From assembly GCA_030539655.1 (NCBI GenBank), contig JAUNXT010000001.1, positions 11,307 through 52,809 of the forward strand: a stretch of 41,503 nt of DNA. The letters are read 5' to 3'. Under the pieces are notes generated by a model, which was not told the DNA's origin, did no database searches, and saw only the letters and a list, made by a program, of their open reading frames with translations. This document shows, one piece after another, positions 9,236-18,176 of the stretch (position 1 is the stretch's first letter; every line of letters begins with the position of its first letter). The translations under genes were made by a program, and so were the position numbers. This DNA comes from Methanocorpusculum sp. Lineage in GTDB: Archaea > Halobacteriota > Methanomicrobia > Methanomicrobiales > Methanocorpusculaceae.

Positions 9236-9982
9236 TTACTCCTCATCCTCAGCACCCGGCACAACCTCCGCCGGATACTTCTCATCCCGAGCAATCCGCA
9301 TCATCCGCTCTGCTCTTCGTAAAATCCCGTGCATCGTACTCGCCTCACGGACCGTAAGGCGTGTCCGCCCGAAAATCCGTTTTGCGAGAAGCAGCGTTGC
9401 CTCACGCTTTTCAACCGGATGCTCAATCTCTCCCAGAAACTCCCCGATATGCTGATAGAGCCCCTCCATCTCCCGGTAACTTGCAAGCGCATACTCACCC
9501 CGCGGAAGATGTGCGAGCTCATAACAGACAACACCAATCGCATGAGAAATATTCATAATCGGATACTCCTCCGCGGTTGGAATCGTACACACAATATCAC
9601 AGCGGGCAATCTCCTCATTATTCAGCCCCCAGTTCTCCCGTCCGAAAAGAATCGACACCCTGCCGTCAACACCACGGACAATATCGCGAAGCTCCGCCGG
9701 CGAATAATAGGGCATCCGCATCGGATGAGACACCGACTTGGAAAGCCCTCCCGTTGTTGCAACAGAGATGTCGCTTCGCTCAAACACCTCGTCAAGGGTC
9801 AGACGTTCTGCATTGTGCAGAACATCCTTTGCATGTGACGCCCGCGCCTCCGCCTCAATTGTCATCTTCGGAGGATTTATGAGCACCATATTATGGAACC
9901 CGAAGTTCTTCATAACACGGGAGGCAAAGCCTATGTTACCCTCATAGAGCGGCTCGACGAGAACAATATCAATCTGCGGCAT
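9236..9982 (-). CDS. trmJ: TrmJ-like tRNA 2'-O-methyltransferase (SPOUT)
   Basis: The 248-residue protein is a SpoU/TrmH-superfamily methyltransferase of the TrmJ group, which in archaea 2'-O-methylates C32 in the tRNA anticodon loop using S-adenosylmethionine. Visible family motifs are NIGFASRVMKNFGF (motif 1), LFGRENWGLNNEEIARCD (motif 2) and IPTAEEYPIMNISHA (motif 3), which contribute to the trefoil-knot cofactor site. The family usually has 230-260 residues. It is the last gene of the gatCAB-topA run, starting 3 bp after the topA stop. The exact target nucleotide is inferred from the family. Confidence 0.9.
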   Translation of the reverse strand: MPQIDIVLVEPLYEGNIGFASRVMKNFGFHNMVLINPPKMTIEAEARASHAKDVLHNAERLTLDEVFERSDISVATTGGLSKSVSHPMRMPYYSPAELRDIVRGVDGRVSILFGRENWGLNNEEIARCDIVCTIPTAEEYPIMNISHAIGVVCYELAHLPRGEYALASYREMEGLYQHIGEFLGEIEHPVEKREATLLLAKRIFGRTRLTVREASTMHGILRRAERMMRIARDEKYPAEVVPGAEDEE

Positions 9983-9985
9983 TCT

Positions 9986-12580
9986 TTACTGCTGATTCAG
10001 ATATGCGGAAACAGCCTTTAAGTGCCGCATCACCGTCGGAACGGAAACACCGGTCTTTGCGGAGATCTTGTCTGCCGTATCTGCCGCAAGCTTTTCAGGC
10101 GTATCATACCCTGCCGCGATATACTTCTTCAAAGACACTGCAGCAACACCCGTCTCTTTCATTCTCCGGGAATTAACCTCTGCTGCCGCCGCTTCAAGCA
10201 CTGTTTTTGCCTCCTCTTCGGTAACACCGTACTTCACCATATCAGCCGGCTTTACTTTGACAAGAGCATAGATATCCCTGATACCGTCATTCCGCATCGC
10301 GTTAACCACAGACCCGGCGGAACGCTTCCTCTTGAAAGGAATCAGAGGGGCGACAAACCGCTTCAGCTCTGCTGCCATCCGGAGCGCCTCAATAACATCC
10401 TCGGCATCCGCCTTCAGCCTGGCTGCGGCTTCCGGTGAAATCTGCAGACGCTCTGCAACCTTCTCTGAAGGGATGTTCTGGAAATCATAGGCAGTATAGA
10501 TATGTGCAGCATTCAGCTTTGCAACATCTGCATCGGTGATACCGGGCATCATCTTCAAAACGCCTTTTCCCGTCTCAATATGGGAACATACCGGGCATCC
10601 GAGCTTCCATGGCGGATTTCCTTTTCTTAAAAGCTGGACATGATGCACATTGTGCACTTCACAGACATCATCAATCTTTACTGCATTACCCCAGTTCACC
10701 GGAGGAAGGCTGATGTTAAAGGTACACTCGGGATATCCGGAACACCCGATAAACTGCCGTCCCTTGACCCGCTTAATGGAAAGCACCTTGCCGCAGACCG
10801 GGCATGTACCGATGTTCTGCGTCTCACGTGTCTTCATCATAATCTCATCCCCGATTGCCACCGCATTTGCCTCAAGCTTCTCGAACGTTGCGGTAAGCAT
10901 TCCCCGGGACTCGCTTAAAACCGACTCAAGCGTTTTGCTGCCGGTTGTAATGTCAGCCATGTGCTCTTCAAGCGTCTTTGTCATATCCGGCTGTGCAATC
11001 GTCGGAGCATACTTTTCAAGAGTCTCTGTCACGGCACGCCCGACAATTGTGGGCTTTAACGGGTTACCTTCGATATACTTTCTGCTAATCAGCTTCCCGA
11101 TAACATCATGACGGGTTGATTTGGTACCAAGACCATTCTCTTCCATCTGCTGGATAAGCCTGCTCTGCGAGTAACGTGCCGGCGGAAGGGTTTCCTTTTC
11201 CTCCATCTTCCGGTCAATGAACTCGGGCGAATCGCCGACGGCCATCTTCGGAAGCACATTCTCCTCTGCCTTGCTGTACGGATAGATGTTTCTCCATCCG
11301 GGTTTTACAAGTCTTCCGCCGGTAATCGTGTACGGCTCCGATCCGGCAGACAGGTTTACCTTCATAGTCTCCCATTCCGCATCGTTACAAAGTGTTGCAA
11401 AGAACCGTCTTACCACAAACTCATAGAGCTTCCATGTTACAACATCCGGAATATCTGCAGGAGTCGCGGCTCCGGTCGGATAAATTGGCGGATGGTCGGT
11501 TGTCTGCTTTTTGCCGCGGGTTGGTACTGCACGCATATTCTCCCGCACATACTTTACATCAGCAGCAAACACACCCGCAGAAAGCATCGTAAGCTGCTCT
11601 GCCGTATTCAGACTCTTCGGGTACGTGGTGTTATCAGTTCTCGGATAGGAGATAAATCCGCGCATATAGAGCTCTTCCGCCCGTGTCATGGCAGACGATG
11701 CGGAAATTCCAAGCCTTCCGGCACCGACAATTAATGCAGTCGTATCAAGCGGAGCGGGAGCCCTGTCGGTCTTTGTTCCGGTAATGACTTCGCATACCTT
11801 CAGCGGGGCATTGGTTGCTGCAAATGCCTTTTCAGCCTCGCCTTTGTCGGTAAACTTCCCATGTGCATGCCGCGCCTCAAGCTGATGTCCGTCAGCTGAT
11901 GCGGCAACGGTAAGCATCCAGTATTTTTCAGGCACAAATGCCTCGATTTCGCGTTCCTTATCCACAATCATCGCAAGCGTCGGGCTCTGCACACGTCCTG
12001 CGGAAAGCACATCTCCTACGGCACGGTGTGCGGCAATAGTAAGGAATCTGGTAAGAGAGGCACCCCAGACCAGATCAATAACCTGACGCGACTCGCCTGA
12101 CTCTGCCAGATTCACATCGAGATCCCGGGCGTTTTCAATCGCAGACAGCACTTCTTCTTTGGTAATTGCCGAGAAACGTGCACGCTTAATAGTAACCGTC
12201 TTATTTACCGGACGGATGAGCTCTACCGCTTCCTTTCCGATAAGCTCTCCTTCCCGGTCATAGTCGGTCGCAATGGTGATTTTATCCGCGGTTTTTGCGG
12301 ATTTTTTCAGAAGGGAAACAATTTTCCCCTCAGATACCCGCTTTACAATCTCTGCGTTAATCAGACTCTTCGGGGTGAACTCTGCTGATCTCCAGTTGGT
12401 GTACCCTTCAGTAAAGTCAAGTTCTACCACATGTCCTTTAAGACCCATGACAACCGTATCACCTACAATATGGTGCACGGTATTCCCGTCACGTACAGTC
12501 TGTACTTTTTTACCCGGTCCTGCAAGGAACTCGGCGATACGCTCAGCCACTAAGGCTTTTTCTGCAACAATTAAATGCAT
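9986..12580 (-). CDS. topA: DNA topoisomerase I, archaeal type IA
   Basis: The 864-residue enzyme relaxes negative supercoils by single-strand passage. The TOPRIM domain is at the N-terminus, with the glutamate of MHLIVAEK and the metal-binding DYDREGE from residue 106. The catalytic tyrosine is Y312 in FISYPRTDNTTYP. A C4 zinc ribbon follows (CPVCGKVLS...CSGYPEC, around residue 595), then a second cysteine pair (CPVC near residue 657), then helix-hairpin-helix-like repeats to the end. This layout is the one annotated as archaeal topoisomerase I rather than bacterial TopA. The gene starts 4 bp after the gatB stop, so DNA topology and tRNA-charging genes are co-transcribed. Confidence 0.96.
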   Translation of the reverse strand: MHLIVAEKALVAERIAEFLAGPGKKVQTVRDGNTVHHIVGDTVVMGLKGHVVELDFTEGYTNWRSAEFTPKSLINAEIVKRVSEGKIVSLLKKSAKTADKITIATDYDREGELIGKEAVELIRPVNKTVTIKRARFSAITKEEVLSAIENARDLDVNLAESGESRQVIDLVWGASLTRFLTIAAHRAVGDVLSAGRVQSPTLAMIVDKEREIEAFVPEKYWMLTVAASADGHQLEARHAHGKFTDKGEAEKAFAATNAPLKVCEVITGTKTDRAPAPLDTTALIVGAGRLGISASSAMTRAEELYMRGFISYPRTDNTTYPKSLNTAEQLTMLSAGVFAADVKYVRENMRAVPTRGKKQTTDHPPIYPTGAATPADIPDVVTWKLYEFVVRRFFATLCNDAEWETMKVNLSAGSEPYTITGGRLVKPGWRNIYPYSKAEENVLPKMAVGDSPEFIDRKMEEKETLPPARYSQSRLIQQMEENGLGTKSTRHDVIGKLISRKYIEGNPLKPTIVGRAVTETLEKYAPTIAQPDMTKTLEEHMADITTGSKTLESVLSESRGMLTATFEKLEANAVAIGDEIMMKTRETQNIGTCPVCGKVLSIKRVKGRQFIGCSGYPECTFNISLPPVNWGNAVKIDDVCEVHNVHHVQLLRKGNPPWKLGCPVCSHIETGKGVLKMMPGITDADVAKLNAAHIYTAYDFQNIPSEKVAERLQISPEAAARLKADAEDVIEALRMAAELKRFVAPLIPFKRKRSAGSVVNAMRNDGIRDIYALVKVKPADMVKYGVTEEEAKTVLEAAAAEVNSRRMKETGVAAVSLKKYIAAGYDTPEKLAADTADKISAKTGVSVPTVMRHLKAVSAYLNQQ

Positions 12581-12584
12581 CTGT

Positions 12585-14018
12585 TTATTCTCCTAAAATT
12601 TCAGAAATCATGGCATGGATTTCCCGGGGATCTGATTTCCCTTTTGTCTCTTTCATGACCTGTCCGACGATAAAGTTTAATGCTCCTTTTTTACCTGCCT
12701 TGTGGTCTGCGACCGCCTGCGGATTCTTCTCAAGGATTGCTTCAACAATACCTCTGAAAGACTCTCCCGACTCGCGGGTAAGTCCGAGCCGCGTGACAAT
12801 TTCTGCCGGCTTTTCGCATTTACCCTCTTTGTGGATGGCATCAAGCCAGACACGAAGCACCTCGATACCTGCCTTGTCCGTAATCTTTTTGTCACGGACA
12901 AGTGCTATCAGCTCTGCAAACTCTGCCGCGTGCCCGGAAACCTCCGATACCGCCATATCACGGTAGTTCAGCTCCCCGATTAACACATCGGCAGTCCATG
13001 AGGCGGCAATTGCTGCCCCCTCCTTTGCAATCGTCTCATAAAACTCGGCAAGTTTTAAGTCACCGGTAAGAGTTCTTGCGTGACTTGCCGCGATACCGTA
13101 CTGCTGCATAAAGCGGTCGCGGCGTGCATCCGGAAGTTCCGGCAGGGTAATATCCTTTAGCCAGTCGGCAACGCGGATAACCGGAAGGTCCGGCTCCGGG
13201 AAGTAGCGGTAGTCGTTTGCCGTCTCCTTGGAACGTGCGGAGGTGGTAGTGCCCTTTCCTTCCTGGAAATGTCTTGTTTCGCGGACAATCTCTCCGCCTC
13301 TTCTGATAAGATTCTTCTGACGGGTAATTTCAAAGGTCAGTGCCTTTTCCACGCCCTTGTAGGAGGAGATGTTCTTGATTTCAACACGTTCATGTCCCTT
13401 GATGGAGATATTTGCATCAACACGAAGTGATCCTTCCTTTTCCGGGTCGAAGACATCAAGGTATTCAAGAGTTGCTCTCAGCTTGTTTAAGAGCCGCCGT
13501 GCCTCCTTCGGTGAGGAAAGCTCAGGCTCTGTTACCATTTCAATTAACGGAATTCCCGAACGGTTATAATCGACCAGTGTATAATAACCGCGTTCTTTGT
13601 TGCCCATATGTACGAGACGGCCCGGGTCTTCTTCCACATGGATTCTTGTAAGATTTACCACCTTGGGGTTTCCGGCATCGTCCTCGATTTCGATATATCC
13701 TCCGACAGCAAGCGGATCATCTCCCATGGTAATCTGGTAGGCTTTTACCAGGTCAGGATAGAAGTAGTTCTTTCTGCAGAACTCTCCCTCCTCAGGGATT
13801 GTACAGTTTAATGCCTTTGCGACCTTTAAGGCATACATAACGGCCTTTTTGTTTAAGACCGGAAGGGCTCCCGGGAGTCCCAGACAGACCGGACAGACAT
13901 GGGTGTTTGGTGCATCGGCGCGGAAATCTGCCGAGCAGCTGCAGAAGAGCTTTGTCTTCGTATTGAGCTGGCAGTGCACCTCAAGGCCTATAATTACCTG
14001 AAAGTCATCCCCGGTCAT
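12585..14018 (-). CDS. gatB: Asp/Glu-tRNA amidotransferase subunit B
   Basis: GatB (477 residues, full length) binds misacylated Asp-tRNA(Asn) or Glu-tRNA(Gln), phosphorylates the side chain with ATP and accepts ammonia from GatA. The cradle domain begins IIGLEVHCQLNTKTKLFC. Zinc-type cysteines are in CSCSADF and HVCPVCLGLPG. Also visible are the kinase-site motifs VDYNRSGIPLIEMVTEPE and DYRYFPEPDLP, and the C-terminal helical YqeY-like tail ending in IHAMISEILGE. The start overlaps the gatA stop by 4 bp. Archaea use GatDE for glutamine, so GatCAB here probably makes Asn-tRNA(Asn). That assignment is from family knowledge. Confidence 0.98.
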   Translation of the reverse strand: MTGDDFQVIIGLEVHCQLNTKTKLFCSCSADFRADAPNTHVCPVCLGLPGALPVLNKKAVMYALKVAKALNCTIPEEGEFCRKNYFYPDLVKAYQITMGDDPLAVGGYIEIEDDAGNPKVVNLTRIHVEEDPGRLVHMGNKERGYYTLVDYNRSGIPLIEMVTEPELSSPKEARRLLNKLRATLEYLDVFDPEKEGSLRVDANISIKGHERVEIKNISSYKGVEKALTFEITRQKNLIRRGGEIVRETRHFQEGKGTTTSARSKETANDYRYFPEPDLPVIRVADWLKDITLPELPDARRDRFMQQYGIAASHARTLTGDLKLAEFYETIAKEGAAIAASWTADVLIGELNYRDMAVSEVSGHAAEFAELIALVRDKKITDKAGIEVLRVWLDAIHKEGKCEKPAEIVTRLGLTRESGESFRGIVEAILEKNPQAVADHKAGKKGALNFIVGQVMKETKGKSDPREIHAMISEILGE

Positions 14019-15307
14019 TTGTTCGCCTCCTCAAACGCGAGAGCTGCGTTTAAAATCGTCTCCTCATCATACATTCTGCCCATCAGCTGAAGACCAACAG
14101 GAAGTCCGCGGACTGTACCGCAGGGAACAGAAATTGCCGGAATGCCCGCGATATTTGCCGGAACGGTCAGAATATCTGCCTGATACATCTCAAGCGGGTT
14201 TTTCATCAGTTCGCCGAGTTTTGGCGCGGTGTTTGGCATTGTAGGTCCTGCGAGCATGTCGCATCCGGTTAAGACCTCTGCAAACTCTTTGGCTATTTTC
14301 TGCCGTGCGTACCGTGCTTTCACATAGTATTTGCCGTAGTATCCGGCGGAAAGCGCAAATGTCCCGAGGAGAATCCTGCGTCTGACCTCAGGCCCGAATC
14401 CTGCGGTTCTGACCTTTGTGTAGGCATCATGCCAGGGAAGGTTCATCTCAGGGGCAATTTCACCGTATCTGACACCGTCAAATCTGTCCAGATTCGAGGA
14501 TGCTTCACAGGTACAGGTCACATAATATGCGGCAAGCGCATACTTCATGGAAGGAATTGAAACCTCTTTGATGACAGCTCCAAGTGACTCCAGGCAGGAT
14601 ATGGCCGCTTTTACTGTTTCTTTTACTTCAGGGTCGACACCCTCTGCGAAGTATTCTTTCGGGACACCGATAACTTTACCCTTAATCCCGGGATTAAGTC
14701 CTGCAAAGTCATACGGCTTGTCCACAGAGGTAGAATCCTTTTTGTCTCCGCCTGTGATGACAGAGAAAAGCTTTGCACAGTCAGATACATTTGCTGCCAT
14801 CGGACCAATCTGCTCAAATGAGTTGGCATAGGCAATCAGTCCGAACCGGCTTACTCTGCCATAGGATGGTTTTAAGCCGACAATACCGCACCATGCGGCA
14901 GGACAGCGGATAGAGCCCCCTGTATCGGACCCGAGAGCCATCGGAACAAGTCCTCCTGCGACTGCTGCTGCAGACCCGCCGGATGACCCGCCTGTTGCAC
15001 GGGTAATATCCCTCGGGTTTAAGGCAGGGCCGAATGCCGAGTTTTCGGTCGTAGAACCCATACCAAACTCATCCATGTTGGTTTTTCCGGCGATAACAGC
15101 TCCTGCCGCCTTAAGCTTTGCGACAGCCGTCGCATCATACGGAGGGATGTACTGCTTCAGAATTTTTGAGGCGCAGGTTGTTTCAATCCCTTTTGTCGAG
15201 ATATTATCCTTTACTGCCACGCGGATGCCTGAAAGGATTCCTCCTTCGGTTCCTGCCTCCTGCGGAAGTTCTGTCTGGGTCAGAAATGCATGATATGCGT
15301 CTTCCAT
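14015..15307 (-). CDS. gatA: Asp/Glu-tRNA amidotransferase subunit A (amidase)
   Basis: GatA (430 residues) is the amidase-signature subunit that releases ammonia from glutamine or asparagine for transfer to the tRNA-bound amino acid. The catalytic lysine is K33 in VAVKDNIS. The glycine/serine-rich signature GGSSGGSAAAVAGG and the GSDTGGSIRCPAAWCG segment supply the cis-serine and nucleophilic serine. The C-terminal PCGTVRGLPVGLQLMG is typical. It is slightly shorter than many bacterial GatA proteins (about 480) but no core motif is missing. The gene lies 1 bp after gatC and overlaps gatB by 4 bp. Confidence 0.98.
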   Translation of the reverse strand: MEDAYHAFLTQTELPQEAGTEGGILSGIRVAVKDNISTKGIETTCASKILKQYIPPYDATAVAKLKAAGAVIAGKTNMDEFGMGSTTENSAFGPALNPRDITRATGGSSGGSAAAVAGGLVPMALGSDTGGSIRCPAAWCGIVGLKPSYGRVSRFGLIAYANSFEQIGPMAANVSDCAKLFSVITGGDKKDSTSVDKPYDFAGLNPGIKGKVIGVPKEYFAEGVDPEVKETVKAAISCLESLGAVIKEVSIPSMKYALAAYYVTCTCEASSNLDRFDGVRYGEIAPEMNLPWHDAYTKVRTAGFGPEVRRRILLGTFALSAGYYGKYYVKARYARQKIAKEFAEVLTGCDMLAGPTMPNTAPKLGELMKNPLEMYQADILTVPANIAGIPAISVPCGTVRGLPVGLQLMGRMYDEETILNAALAFEEANK

Positions 15308-15308
15308 T

Positions 15309-15578
15309 TCAAATCACCTTCGGGGCCCGGATGTATCCGTCTTCCGGTTCATGGCTGTTCTTCAGCGCATCTTCCTGTGACAGGGATTCTGTCGGTTCAT
15401 CCTCGCGGAAAACATTGACAAGCCTGCGTTCAAGTTTTCCTTCAATCTCAAGTGTGTCTAGTATATCAAAGTACCCGAGAATGGCATTGAACGATTCGGT
15501 AAACGATTTGAGTTCGTTTTCCGGGACCGTAATGTCAGCGAGGGCTGATATATGTCTGACTTCTTCTTCGGTAATCAT
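15309..15578 (-). CDS. gatC: Asp/Glu-tRNA amidotransferase subunit C
   Basis: The 89-residue protein matches GatC, the small belt that wraps around the GatA-GatB interface and stabilises the complex. The N-terminus MITEEEVRHISALADI and the middle NAILGYFDILDTLEIEG are typical, as is the C-terminal LREDE-like segment (here VFREDEPTESLSQEDAL). It is the first gene of the gatC-gatA-gatB-topA-trmJ run. A TATA-like ACATATAGATG lies about 25-30 nt before its ATG and is probably the operon promoter. Confidence 0.95.
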   Translation of the reverse strand: MITEEEVRHISALADITVPENELKSFTESFNAILGYFDILDTLEIEGKLERRLVNVFREDEPTESLSQEDALKNSHEPEDGYIRAPKVI

Positions 15579-15651
15579 ATCTGGTCGTTAATTCATCTAT
15601 ATGTCTTTCCTCACTCAGAGATAAACCTGACGGCTTGAACGTATATATTAG

Positions 15652-15664
15652 ATGAAAAAAAGAA
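15652..15664 (-). terminator. Probable T-tract terminator of fdhD
   Basis: On the minus strand a run of seven thymidines (CATTCTTTTTTTCATC) lies about 15-25 nt after the fdhD stop. It is placed as expected for an archaeal U-tract terminator and also separates fdhD from the gatC promoter. Confidence 0.45.
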
Positions 15665-15678
15665 TGTTTTGGTAGTAT

Positions 15679-16302
15679 CTATAGGGAAGGCTCGCAGATA
15701 ACAGTCAGGTGTCCGGCATCTGCCATAGATTTTGCAAGTGTTGTTGCCGGATACTTTGAAACGACAGCAGGAATTCCGGCAAAAAGGGCTTTTCTGACGA
15801 TATCAGCGGATGTTTTGCCGGAGATTACCAGAACCGCGGAGGATAAGTCTGTTTTTTTCATCAGGGAAGAACCTATGGCTTTATCTGCGGCCTGGGAAAG
15901 TCCCGTATCATCTGCCAAAAATCGGGCGTTTCCGGCAAGGACTGCCGCTGAAAATCCTCCTTTGCTGATGACATCCCCGGAGAAGGAAAAACCATTTAAC
16001 GGGATATCTGCCGGCTGCAATGACGAATCAAGCACCGGAAGTTTTGATGCATCCAGATAGGATGCAGTCCCCCCGCAGCCGGAGACGACGGTTTTTTTCG
16101 GAAGGAGGACCTGCCGGGTATCGCGGGTTAATACACTAATATCAGGGTCGTCAACCATAACGGATTCGATTTCTTCTGGCTGCAGAATCCCCTCCGTTTT
16201 CAGGTAGCCGTATGCATACGCGGTTTCTGCCCCTTTCAGCATAAGAACGGAGGTCAGAATCCGTCCGTTAACCGAGAGGGAGTAGAGGTGTTCATCAAGC
16301 AT
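15679..16302 (-). CDS. fdhD: FdhD: sulfurtransferase for formate dehydrogenase
   Basis: FdhD passes sulfur from a cysteine desulfurase to the molybdenum or tungsten bis-MGD cofactor of formate dehydrogenase. From the ATG at 16302 the protein has 207 residues. The frame can be extended to a TTG at 16383, but that part overlaps the divergent gene and has no ribosome-binding site, so the ATG is preferred. Family features are SVNGRIL, YGYLKTEGIL, the SGCGG loop with C76, SKGGFSAAVL and ISGKTSADIVRKALFAGIP. Only the first cysteine of the bacterial CxxC pair is present, as I recall is common in SGCGG-type homologues. It is short for the family (about 250). It supports formate use by this organism. 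Confidence 0.88.
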   Translation of the reverse strand: MLDEHLYSLSVNGRILTSVLMLKGAETAYAYGYLKTEGILQPEEIESVMVDDPDISVLTRDTRQVLLPKKTVVSGCGGTASYLDASKLPVLDSSLQPADIPLNGFSFSGDVISKGGFSAAVLAGNARFLADDTGLSQAADKAIGSSLMKKTDLSSAVLVISGKTSADIVRKALFAGIPAVVSKYPATTLAKSMADAGHLTVICEPSL

Positions 16303-16355
16303 ACTATCTGATATGTATGTGAAAGTATTAAAGTTTGTCCGCTCAATTAGTATAC
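16303..16355. promoter_or_regulatory. Divergent promoter region, fdhD and phosphomevalonate dehydratase small subunit
   Basis: Only 53 bp separate the two preferred ATG codons. The stretch is AT-rich around AAAGTATTAAAGTT (16322-16335) and must hold both core promoters, with both mRNAs nearly leaderless. Exact TATA boxes are not clear. Confidence 0.4.
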
Positions 16356-16754
16356 ATGTTATTGTCCGGAAGAAGTATCTCAAAAGGAGAAGCGAAAGCC
16401 TCTCTTCTCTCTACTGATGTTCCAATCTCATTTCTGGGACAGATAGATGCAAAAACCGGGGTGATTATCGATACGAATCACCCGCTTTACGGGAAATCGG
16501 TCGCAGGAAAGGTCCTCTCGTTTCCCTGCGGGAAAGGGTCGACCGTCGGGTCATATGTCATTTATGCGCTGAAGGAAAACGGTGTCTCCCCTGCCGCATT
16601 CATTGTAAAACAGTGTGAAACCATCGTAGCTGTGGGCGCCATAATAGCCGGGATTCCTGCTGTGGATATGATAGATGGAGACCTCCCGGAAGACGGTGCC
16701 GAGGTCACGGTAAACGGTTTTGAAGGGACAGTTGAATTCACCCCCGGCCCGTAA
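16356..16754 (+). CDS. Phosphomevalonate dehydratase small subunit (DUF126)
   Basis: The 132-residue protein belongs to DUF126 (aconitase X swivelling domain). In archaea it pairs with the DUF521 large subunit to convert 5-phosphomevalonate to trans-anhydromevalonate 5-phosphate in the archaeal mevalonate pathway for isoprenoid lipids. Family motifs are GRSISKGEA, TGVIIDTNHPLYGKSVAGKVL, GKGSTVGSY and IIAGIPAVDM. The ATG at 16356 fits the family start; the frame extends upstream only to a TTG. The large-subunit gene is not in the window, so the two subunits are unlinked here. The radical SAM gene follows by 7 bp. Confidence 0.9.
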   Translation: MLLSGRSISKGEAKASLLSTDVPISFLGQIDAKTGVIIDTNHPLYGKSVAGKVLSFPCGKGSTVGSYVIYALKENGVSPAAFIVKQCETIVAVGAIIAGIPAVDMIDGDLPEDGAEVTVNGFEGTVEFTPGP

Positions 16755-16761
16755 GGAATCC

Positions 16762-17868
16762 ATGAACATCGTCTGGCGCTACATCAGCTCGTCGCGAAAC
16801 TCCTATGCGGCTCTTTATGCCGCCTGTGAAACAGCAGGATACTCTCTGGACCCGGCAGATGAAAAGGGAATACAAAGCGCTGATGTTGTCTGCTACAGTT
16901 TAAACAGTCTGAATTATGCTGTGTACGCGGAAGAGATGAGGTCTCTTGATGCTATAGTAATCGCCGGAGGTCCGCACCCGTCTGCCATGTATCAGGAGGT
17001 TTTAAAGGATGCAGACTATGTTGTGGTTGGCGAAGGGGAACGTGCTCTTCCGCTTCTTCTCGACGCTCTCGCAAAAGGTGCCGACACCTCAAAGATTCCC
17101 GGGGTTGCATCAGCTGCCGGGTATCATCAGCCGGACTACATGGTGCGGCTCGATGCATTTCCATCGTTTTCGCGGATGAAAGGATACATTGAACTCTCCC
17201 GCGGCTGTCCGCACAACTGCGGGTACTGTCAGACGCCGCGTCTTCACGGGCACTGTATGCGTCACAGAAGCAGGGAGTCCGTGGTATCCCTCGCAAAGCG
17301 GTATCATGATGCCCGGTTTGTTACGCCGAATGCGTTTGCATACGGTTCATCAGACGGGGTGCATCCGGACTGCGGCAAGCTTGAACGGCTTTTGCGCTCG
17401 ATGCCTGATAATGCAATCTACCTTGGAACATTTCCATCAGAGGTCCGGCCGGAGTTTGTAACGCCTGATACTGCGGAGCTGGTTGTACAGTATTGTGCAA
17501 ATAAAAATCTGCACTTCGGTGCCCAGTCGGCATCGGATGCGGTTCTCTCAAAACTTCACCGCGGACACACTGTGTCTGCGGTATGGAATGCACTTGACAT
17601 CTGCAGAGATTTTCATCTTCGTCCGGTCGTAGATGTAATATTTGGTTTTCCCTTTGAGACGGATGAGGATGAAGAGGCAACACTTGCTCTCGTAAAAGAG
17701 GTTTCACGGTTCGGGAAGGTCCATGTACATTACTTCTCTCCGCTTGCAGGAACTCCGCTTTCTGATGCAGCGCCAAGGGGGGTTCTTCCGGAGGTGGACC
17801 GTGAGCTCGGGCGTCTCGCTCTTCACGGTCAGGTTACCGGTTACTGGCATCCCAAACAGTTTGACTGA
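16762..17868 (+). CDS. B12-binding-like/radical SAM protein, MJ_1487-type
   Basis: The start at 16762 is chosen because AAGGA lies 4-5 nt upstream and the open frame before it overlaps the DUF126 gene. The 368-residue protein has an N-terminal Rossmann-like, B12-binding-type domain (about 35-110, with AIVIAGGPHPSA and VVGEGE). The radical SAM core has the 4Fe-4S motif CPHNCGYC (C149, C153, C156). Later motifs DVIFGFPFETDEDEE and HVHYFSPLAGTPLSDA fit this group. It resembles the archaeal family annotated as MJ_1487, whose substrate is unknown. The gene is 7 bp after the phosphomevalonate dehydratase subunit and probably co-transcribed with it. No functional link is established. Confidence 0.85.
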   Translation: MNIVWRYISSSRNSYAALYAACETAGYSLDPADEKGIQSADVVCYSLNSLNYAVYAEEMRSLDAIVIAGGPHPSAMYQEVLKDADYVVVGEGERALPLLLDALAKGADTSKIPGVASAAGYHQPDYMVRLDAFPSFSRMKGYIELSRGCPHNCGYCQTPRLHGHCMRHRSRESVVSLAKRYHDARFVTPNAFAYGSSDGVHPDCGKLERLLRSMPDNAIYLGTFPSEVRPEFVTPDTAELVVQYCANKNLHFGAQSASDAVLSKLHRGHTVSAVWNALDICRDFHLRPVVDVIFGFPFETDEDEEATLALVKEVSRFGKVHVHYFSPLAGTPLSDAAPRGVLPEVDRELGRLALHGQVTGYWHPKQFD

Positions 17869-17927
17869 CGGTTGTCTGAATAGTCCCAGTGACATGTTTA
17901 TATCCGGTGTATTCTAAATATGTAAGT

Positions 17928-18176
17928 ATGGCTGTATTGAATGCATTAGAGCTGACAAAATATGATTTTCGTGAATATGGTCTGATTTATGTTGATTATG
18001 AGGTAGATGGTGCAGCAGTAACTGATACGTTCACGTACGATTCTGCGACCGGTGATGTTATCTACAAGTCATCCGGTTCTGCATTCGAAACCCTGAGCAG
18101 TGCACAGGCATTAACGAAGATCCGGAATCTTGAACAGCAGTATCATGCTGACATCTCCGTGAACGCCTTCTTCTAA
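17928..18176 (+). CDS. Small protein of unknown function, 82 residues
   Basis: The ATG at 17928 lies about 25-32 nt after a TATA-like TTTATATCC (17897-17905), so a leaderless transcript is plausible. The protein is acidic and soluble, with beta-like segments YGLIYVDYEVDG and DTFTYDSATGDVIYK followed by a helix ALTKIRNLEQQYHADI. I do not recognise the family. Codon use resembles neighbouring genes, and a T-rich tract follows the stop, so it is probably a real single-gene unit. Nothing suggests secretion or metal binding. Confidence 0.65.
   Translation: MAVLNALELTKYDFREYGLIYVDYEVDGAAVTDTFTYDSATGDVIYKSSGSAFETLSSAQALTKIRNLEQQYHADISVNAFF

Noticed and set aside
16303-16383. TTG-start N-terminal extension of FdhD
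   Set aside because: It overlaps the start of the divergent phosphomevalonate dehydratase gene and lacks a ribosome-binding site. The ATG at 16302 places the family core at the N-terminus.
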